Assembly: GCA_933207985.1 (NCBI GenBank)
Contig: OW240913.1
Coordinates: 103,044,064 to 103,108,063, forward strand
Reading direction: 5' to 3'
From: Pelobates cultripes
Taxonomy: Eukaryota > Chordata > Amphibia > Anura > Pelobatidae
Length of the DNA: 64,000 nucleotides
Shown here: in pieces, positions 56,653-64,000 of the stretch
How positions within the stretch are numbered: position 1 is the stretch's first letter
Layout of the letters: each line of letters opens with the position of its first letter
Program-made: the position numbers and the translations under genes
The notes under the pieces: generated by a model
Seen by the model: the letters and a program-made list of their open reading frames with translations, nothing else
Database searches by the model: none
Told to the model about the DNA's origin: nothing

Positions 56653-59280
56653 CTGAAAAGATGTTAGAGATGATTTCACTTATTAGCATAGAAAAACACA
56701 CAGGGATATTTACAAAACGACACATCTAGTAACAAAGTGAAATCACAATTAACCAGTTTGCCCATAATTGTGCCATTCATTTTTTGAATGGTTATATATA
56801 TATATTAAATATATATAGATATATTAACTTTATTTATATTATTTATTTATTTTAAAGATGGCATACATTTTTAAATCAATGAAATTTACTTAAAAAGATA
56901 ACAAATAAGTTCAAACTGTAATGAATATCTTTTCTCTTTGTTACATTCCGGAGGTCTCCTGGGTGAATCCAACAAGTTGTACCTGATGTGTGTGTATTTT
57001 GTTCTTTGTATCTAACCTCTGCGGCTTATGCAGTGGTTTTTTTCATTAGGGTTGCACTGGTGTTATTTTTTATTTTATTTTTTATATAATATCAGTACTG
57101 CAGTTAACACACTATTCATCATTTTTTTGTATAGCTTAGAATATGCAGCCCATCCCGTAAGCATGCCTGCGACCTTATTTAGAAGTGAATGTCAGGCCAT
57201 CACATCACTCACCAGTGGTATGTATTGGGACACAGTAAGTAAAGTGATGATATAATGCATAACTAGATAGGTGCACACTTAGCAAATAAACATTGGATGA
57301 TTCAAAAGATTTCATGATGGCAAAAATAACACTGATGACACCAAACTAATTAAAACCAGAGATATTTGGACTATCAATTCCCTACATATTATCTGTGCAC
57401 AGTCAAAATGATTATGTAATAAGGAGCCATATATGCTAATCCCATGTGTAACATATGGTAATAATGCAGCATATCTCCAATAAGCAGCAGCCATATGGCT
57501 CAGTTTGCATTGGTTATATTACACACATTCAAATTGCCTTTCACTAATTTAATTAGTATTTTACAAGGCAATTAATACGTCTGAATAAGATCATTGAGTT
57601 TTTAATTTTACCAGTTAGAAACAGTTAGAGGGAGATCTTTAAGTGGGATTTCAAATGAACTGCCCTTTAAGAGAAATTATAGAAGTGTAAAATAATAGAT
57701 GTATTACAGCCATTTACAAGACCTTAGCGCCAATGATATACACGATTATACTTAGTATAATAAAACTATTATTGTACAGGTAACGTGCTTAGAATTCTAT
57801 TCTTTATTTATAGCATTACGTTCTCCAATTTGTTTCTACCTCTTCAATCCTACAATTACATCTTTCCATAGTCGCAGGGAGTTGAAACAGTAGGAACTTT
57901 ACCAATACCCCCAATATGTAGTTGTACGGAGTATAAATTATTGACAACATGTAAGCTTACTGTACAAATTGATTGACGCAATGAATGTACAGTCTATAAA
58001 TGATCGAAAAAAATGTTCATATGTGGTTTTTTTGTTTTTTTTATGTGTAAAACTTTGCTCCTTTTGGAATTCAGTATTTCCCATAACTTTGGGTTAATTA
58101 CTTTTTTTTTATATATAAGTTATTGAAGTGCAGCATAGGCCCATTTTCCACATCTGCAATCCAAAATGCGGTATTCTTGGTAGCTTTGGATAATAAAACA
58201 AAAACAGACATACCTAAAATTTGTAATTTATAAAATGTCAAAATGATATTACATTTACTTATATTTTCCAGGCATACATGTAAAAATAATAATAATGGAG
58301 TTATTGAGAATTATATTAACCAAAACCTCCCCAATTCTGGGTTTCAGAAAAGGTAGCACGTGTAGTAACATGTTAAAGTTTCATAGTAAAGGATTCCAGG
58401 TAATTGTGCTGCTTGAGGTCAGAGGCAGTAATGAGAGCTTGTATGACTTTACCCCTTTAATGGAGATGCACTAAGAATGTTTTCTAAAAAAGATTGATTC
58501 TATAGATTTTTCTTAAACATCACCAATTTATAATTGTGAATTTTACTTCCACTCTTCATTTTCTGGAAAGCTACATTGTTATGAATATATCTGCAGAAAA
58601 ATGTGATGCTGAAATACAGACAATGCCAAAAATATTTCAAATTTCAAAGCACTCTGTGTTCTTCAAAGAACAGATAACAGGTTCGTCAAGTTTAATTGCT
58701 AAACTTGACTTTGATTCAAGACAGATGGACCGCATTTTGACAGTTAGCCCACTCTTCAAGCATGCTAAAATGTGCTTTATTTTGCAGAATACATTGACTA
58801 AAAGAGCGGATACATTAAAATTGTCAGTTTTATGATGGTAAAAGATTTGCAATTAAATCTTACCTGCACTGTGCATTGGTTTAGGACTGCTTGATGCAGC
58901 TTTACACAAATAAATTTGAATACAAACTGGATTTTAGGACCGTAATGTATCTAACCTTGGGGCCACATATGTCTATAAACTACATTTCCCAAGGTGCAAG
59001 GCAGGCTGGTAGGTAAAGTGGATATGTAGTGGCTGCATGGGAGCCTTTACCAACTATGTTATCTCACCAAAATAAAAATAGATTTTTATTTGCAATGTTT
59101 TAGCATTCCTTGTGTCAAATATATCTAGGTTAAAATATGGAAGTAGCAAAATTCAAGGTGATAAAATTATTCTTTCTGGACAAAAAGTGGGTCTTCAAAA
59201 TAGTGTAGATGCTCCCAGTCCCATGTTTAATTCTAAAATTGTAATTACCACGATACAATTCTCTGTAACAATTGACTTAC
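56653..59280. other. pld1 intron, nothing recognised
   Basis: AT-rich unique DNA with short TA runs near 56795-56830. No exon, RNA gene or clear transposon end is supported. Confidence 0.5.
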
Positions 59281-59415
59281 CAATGATGACCGTGTTATCG
59301 TCAGCAATAAGTAACTTGCTGTGAACATAAATCAGCTCTGTAACAAGGTTTCCTTCCAGTTCTGCATGCGTGCGAAGTCCACAGAACGAGATGTAGTTTA
59401 TCCACTGATCGCCAA
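59281..59415 (-). CDS. pld1: pld1 coding exon with HKD motif 2
   Basis: The 135-nt exon lies between CCACTTTCTAG and GTAAGTC on the minus strand, with 44 whole codons and split codons at both ends. It encodes [20 protein letters not shown], then [20 protein letters not shown] and [12 protein letters not shown] is the catalytic H-x-K-x4-D of the second HKD motif, completed by GSAN in the next exon. Known chemistry: two HKD motifs form one active site, and a histidine makes a covalent phosphatidyl intermediate. All key residues are present, so nothing suggests loss of function. Confidence 0.98.
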
Positions 59416-59973
59416 CTAGAAAGTGGATATTTTTTAGTTAATTTGAAATGGCATCTTCTCTTACTAAATGCACTCAGAAAATCAAGGTGCACATATGTAG
59501 CTGTGTATCACAAAACTGTAAAATGTAACAATCCTCACACATTCTTCTAAAGGATTGAATTATTCGTTAGTAATGATTTGGCCTGGGAGAAAGTGAGTTT
59601 TTATAGAATATATTCAAAGACCGTAGACCGTGTGCTGCCCTCTGACACTTAATACGTCTTTATTTATACACATATCCTCTATAAGGCAATAATTGCAGCT
59701 TATAAAAACAAAAAAAAAATAAGGAAAAAAAAACCCAACAAAAATAACAAAAATAAATTAATGTGTAAGTTGTAAATCAAAATACTTTTGGTAGTTGCAC
59801 TCACAGCAGAAAAATCACTTGTTTTGTTTGAAAAATTACTAACAAATAGATCAGCGGTGACTTACTAATATGTGGGCTGCCTAATGTAGCTATCAGAAAT
59901 ATGGTTTGTAATATAAAGAGCTTTTCACAACGATAACACACTGCTCACATCGTACAAAAAAATTACTATATAG
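59416..59973. other. pld1 intron, nothing recognised
   Basis: AT-rich with poly-A near 59707-59760. The first copy of the TACTATATAG target duplication ends it at 59964-59973. Confidence 0.5.
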
Positions 59974-61093
59974 TAAGCATGTGCATGGAGAAAATTTTCG
60001 GTTCGGCATTCTGAAATGCAGGACTTCCGCAATTCGGCACTTTAACACTTCAGAACTTCGGCACTTCAGCAGTTCGGAATTTCCGGACTTCGGGACTTCT
60101 CTTGCAGCCGCTTAGTAGATAACTCCCTAATTCCCACGGTATTAGGGAGTTATCTAACAAAAGGCTGAAAGACCTAAATTGGTCTTTCATCCAAATGTAC
60201 TAATACTAAGTAAAAATTACTTAGTATTAGTAAATTTTGCTCCTACTCGCTATACCGTGAGTAGGGGCATGTCTAAATTTTTTTTACAAAATTGCCCCCA
60301 CGGCCCCCACCCCTGAGTGGCGGGTGGGGGCCCTAAAGTAAAATGATGGGGGGGACCTATTGTCCTCCCCTCCGGCCCCCACCCCTGAGCGGTGGGTGGG
60401 GGCCCTAAATACTAATAAGGGGGGACCCAATGTCCTCCCCCCTTGACCCCACTCCTGAACAGCGAGTGGCAGCCCTAAATACTAATAAGGGGGAGGACCT
60501 AATGTTCTTCCTCCTGGCCCCCACCACTGAGCGGCGGGTGGGGGCCCTAAATTGGAATAAGGGGGGGACCTAATGTCCTCCACCCTGGTCCCCACCCCTA
60601 AGCGGCGGGTGGGGGACCTAAATACTAATAAAAGGGGACCTAATGTCCGTCCCCCTGGCCCTCACCCCTGAGCGGCGGGTGGAGGCCCTAAATACTAATA
60701 AGGGGACACACCTAATGTCATCCCCCCTGAGCGGTGGGTGGGGGCCCTAAGTTGGAATAAGGGGGGTGACCTAATGTCCTCCCCCCTGGCCCTGACCCCT
60801 GAGCGGCAGGTGGGGGCCCTAAATTGGAATAAGGGGGGTGATCTAATGTCCTCCCCCCTGGCCCCGACCCCTGAGCGGCGGGTGGGGGCACTAAAAATGT
60901 TACCCCCCCAGGTGACTAGGGGTCCTCAAACCCCTAGTCACCCCCCCCCAAAGAAAGAAATTAACCACTACCTACCCCCCTCACCCTAACAATAATGAGG
61001 GGGGGACCTTTAACTAAGTACCTGTAAAAAAAAAAAGAAAAATTACGTAAGTACCCGATTTGTCCGAATTGCCCGAAACTAATTGCACATGTC
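59974..61093. mobile_element. Non-autonomous element with TTCGG words and a 75-bp minisatellite
   Basis: TACTATATAG at 59964-59973 and 61094-61103 is a perfect 10-bp duplication. The left end has GCATGTGCATGGAG; the right end on the opposite strand is GACATGTGCAATTAGTTTC, the terminus shared with 26692-27133. Next to each end are TTCGG words (TTCGGTTCGGC, CACTTCAGCAGTTCGG). A 9-10 bp duplication would fit a Mutator-like element better than hAT, but no transposase is present to decide. Confidence 0.75.
60296..60900. repeat. Minisatellite of 60-75 bp units, about 8 copies
   Basis: Each unit contains CCCCCACCCCTGAGCGGCGG, GTGGGGGCCCTAAATACTAA (or AAATTGGAATAA), and AAGGGGGGACCTAATGTCCT. The inverted words CCCCCACC / GGTGGGGG let each unit fold as a hairpin. 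Open frames across it are artefacts. Confidence 0.93.
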
Positions 61094-61103
61094 TACTATA
61101 TAG

Positions 61104-62111
61104 GTCTCCGCAACATCACATTCATTTAAAAATAAAGTGAGAAAACAGAAAACCAGGGATACTGGTTTGACCAGGAGTGTCACAAAAATAGCATTAATAG
61201 TTTATACAATGTGGTCAATATTGCACTCTCTCTACTGTATACTACTATATGTATCAATCTGTCCATCTAGCCAGCCTCTACTCAGATATTTAGAAGGAGA
61301 TTTATGAAAGTTTCACCGACACTTTTACATCTAATTTTTATTTTTTTTACTATTTTTCTTTATTTTTTATTTTTACTTTTTTGTGCCTTAACCGTCATTT
61401 TTTCAATATGCACTATACAGTATACATATTGCAAATGCAACAGATTAAATAATTTCCTACAGAAAAGTAGCTGAATTTTTCCCTTCACTAAATCTAGTAG
61501 TTTTCTGGGATTTCAATGGAAATCAGCGGAATTTACAATAAGAAAACAATTACTTTTTGGATTACTTTAATAAATACAAACATAATCATTACATTTAACC
61601 GCCACTTTTCGGAGTACTTTGCACTTTTCTGAGTACTTTGCTAAATATGTCCATAGTCTTTAAATCTAAGCCTGAATCGGACCTGCTAAGGAAACCACAC
61701 TTAAAAAGCCTGGTCATTTGGGTAATGTTTGTGGTGGCTGAAAGAGGAAGAGGATTAAGTAGCCGATTGATCAAATCAGCATAATTACAGAAAGTTGCAG
61801 CAATCTTTCTGAACTTAGTTTTGCAACAGTTTTACACCAAACACTGGCTTCTAGCAGTCAAAACAATTTACTGGTCTACTGTTGCTACAAAAGGACACTT
61901 AACGCTGGAACAAAAATTCAGTAACATTTCCCCCCCAACAAAATGTGTTTTGCTGTGATAAAATTGTACGTTACTGTTCAACTCAAAAATCAATGAAATA
62001 CAATAAGTTTCAGAAGAAGATTTCAGCTAACATACTGGTTTGTCGTTTTCTAGTCTGATTGAATATATTCACCAGCGGACAACAATAAATAAAACTGCAG
62101 CAATCACTCAC
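61104..62111. other. pld1 intron, nothing recognised
   Basis: AT-rich unique DNA. No exon or transposon end is supported. Confidence 0.5.
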
Positions 62112-62161
62112 TTTCTGCTTTCAACTGCCCGATGATGGAATTGTCTCCTCTGCAAATGGTC
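62112..62161 (-). CDS. pld1: pld1 coding exon (RTICRGDNSIIGQLKAE)
   Basis: The 50-nt exon lies between AATTTACAG and GTGAGTG on the minus strand. Its first base completes a codon and its last base starts one, with 16 codons between: TICRGDNSIIGQLKAE. Human PLD1 has TMCRGENSILGQLKAE directly before [10 protein letters not shown], so it joins in phase to the exon at 59415. It lies just upstream of the second HKD motif. Earlier pld1 exons are beyond the window's right edge. Confidence 0.95.
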
Positions 62162-63417
62162 CTGTAAATTATTTATCACCATGAAAGCAATCATTAAACA
62201 TGATGGATAAAGGCCAGAAAATCATGAAAAGGAAAAAAAAAACAGTTCTGTGAAGAAGTCACTACTACTCCCATTAAGTATACAAAGAAATTCAGAACTT
62301 AAAAAGTTATTAAGGTGATAATAACAGCAGACACATTGAATCTAACAGCATCGGCACAATGAGGATATGGGTAAATCATCAAAGACTGCTGAAAATTACT
62401 CATTAACATTGTTTTGAAAATGACTTAAAACAGCTCTGTAACCCCAAAAATGATTTTGAGCATATCAGATACATTCAAACACAGACAGCTTATACTAAAG
62501 CCTTAAATTTATAAAACTTGACAAGAGGCAGAGCTTACCACTGTCAAGTTCTGATGATTGTTATTGTGGGAATAAGGAATTGTGCTGCTCATCACAAGAT
62601 AATAACTCTGGAAAATGCCACGGTTTTCCTTAAACATTCTAATTGCACAAACAATGGAAGTTGGCAGAGCCCACAGGGGACAGCATCAGGGAACTGTAAC
62701 TGACCCCTGCTATACCCCCGGACCTCTTCACCTGGAGCAGCGATGTCAATATCGGGGGTCTTTGCAAATATTTAAAGATGCTGGAAGGTGACAGAGCTGC
62801 TTTAAATGTTTTAAAGTTATGGTACAAATTATATTATAATACAGTATAGCACTCTCTTTTAAAATTTATATTTCAGGGGCTCACAATTTCCACTCCCCAC
62901 TAGCGAGTAAAAATTCAGCTCCGACAAGTATAAATTCCCCCATGGTAAGTGTGCCATGGACCCTATAAGTTTGCATTGGCAAGCATTTTTTAGCCCTGTC
63001 TAGCAACATAGGGCTTCAATATTGTGCCCTATGTAGTTAAGAATTGTTAAAAAAATGTCACCTTCAAATCACGGCAGCAGTGGTGTGATCATATATATAT
63101 AAGCAAACCAGTAACCAACCTCATGCTGAAGAGTTGCATTAACAACGAAACAGCTGTCCATGAGTGGTTCACTGGTTTTGCATCTTTACCTAAATTGTGT
63201 TCCAAGCAGTTGTATACTGTAAACACAGATTAAAAGGAATCCATGTTTAAAATGGAATGAGGCAAAAATGTGATTCTTTGTTAAACTAATTTGCATATGC
63301 CCACCCAGAATCCTTTGCGGTTTTAACATCACTGCAGATTTGGGAATTCTGTGGGAAAAGCAAGTCTTATGGCTTGACTGGTGTGCAGATTTTTGTTTAA
63401 CATTGTATTAACTATAT

Positions 63418-63453
<36 letters not shown>

Positions 63454-64000
63454 CACATATAATATAACATATTTCAGTATGAGCACTGTTTCGTATTGAA
63501 AAGCTGCATATACAGACTCCAAGCACTATAACCACTTCAAATAACTAAATCACTGAAGTGGTCATGGTGCTTGGACTAAATCTTTAAAGTAAATTATATA
63601 ACATTTAATGTAAAAAAGTGTATGCTATCTCTGTAGACACAAGTTCAAGTAACTAGGATTAAAGGAATTTACTTACCCAAAATGTAAATATTGCATTTAA
63701 TATTCAACCTAATGCTACATAACGAATCCCTATTTCATGCTGAATAACCTTTGAATTATACTGCATCTTATATGAAAAAAATATCTTTAGTTGGATTTTA
63801 GCTCTGAATGCATTTTGCTAAAAAAAATACAAATAAATGTGATTTTAATTTAAAAAACAAAAAAAGATAATTTTTAGGGTTTTTTGTTCAACCTGCATCT
63901 GGATCTGACTATATTCCTTGCAGGCTGACCGGATATATCACACCATTCCAGTACTGCTGTGCAGGAGTGTCAGTGTGTCGTCAGTAAGTCAGGTAAGGGA
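62162..64000. other. pld1 intron to the window edge, no further exon seen
   Basis: I looked for the preceding PLD1 block (LLPGFEGDI region) and did not find it. A TA/CA microsatellite lies at 63418-63452, and 63505-63595 looks like a remnant of a short inverted repeat (CCAAGCACTATAACCACTTC / GAAGTGGTCATGGTGCTTGG). Confidence 0.5.

Noticed and set aside
60296..60900. Regularly spaced repeats that might suggest a CRISPR-like array
   Set aside because: The whole unit repeats and there are no unique spacers; eukaryotic context and transposon ends show it is a minisatellite.

Overview
This window is vertebrate nuclear DNA, most likely from a frog. Two conserved genes lie on the minus strand as short exons with canonical AG/GT borders and matching codon phases. 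Between and inside them is a dense set of DNA transposons and LINE fragments of the kind that fills anuran genomes: hAT, piggyBac-like and Tc1/mariner elements plus CR1-like and Tx1/L1-like LINEs. There is no bacterial or viral gene organisation. Two runs of exactly 100 N (9099-9198 and 27939-28038) are scaffold gaps.

Region by region: 1-9098 is repeats only: a CR1-like LINE split by a 1.3 kb inverted-repeat element, a hAT-like element, and a Tc1 transposase remnant running into the first gap. 9199-27938 carries an olfactory receptor fragment just after the gap, then a piece of tnik (TRAF2- and NCK-interacting kinase) on the minus strand. Its exons, in transcript order, are 26032-25932, a 24-nt microexon at 16561-16538, a possible unreported 75-nt cassette exon at 14253-14179, and 10081-9903. 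28039-48509 has no recognised exon; it holds piggyBac-like, Tc1, hAT and CR1 elements and, at its end, the likely 3'UTR of pld1. 48510-62161 contains the last five coding exons of pld1 (phospholipase D1), including the second HKD catalytic motif and the natural C-terminus. One pld1 intron holds a 5 kb LINE that itself carries a 2.9 kb hAT element.

In other vertebrates (human 3q26) pld1 lies just upstream of tnik on the same strand, so the gene order is ancestral. The tnik kinase and coiled-coil exons should lie between the two genes, but none is seen, so much sequence is probably missing at the second gap or the join is wrong.

The most notable observations are: the candidate extra tnik exon beside a neural-type microexon; a nearly identical 0.33 kb inverted repeat 75 nt upstream of a tnik 3' splice site; and a recurring three-part cassette (GTGTG-type minisatellite, A/T tract, GC-rich hairpin module) inside transposons that have different terminal repeats.
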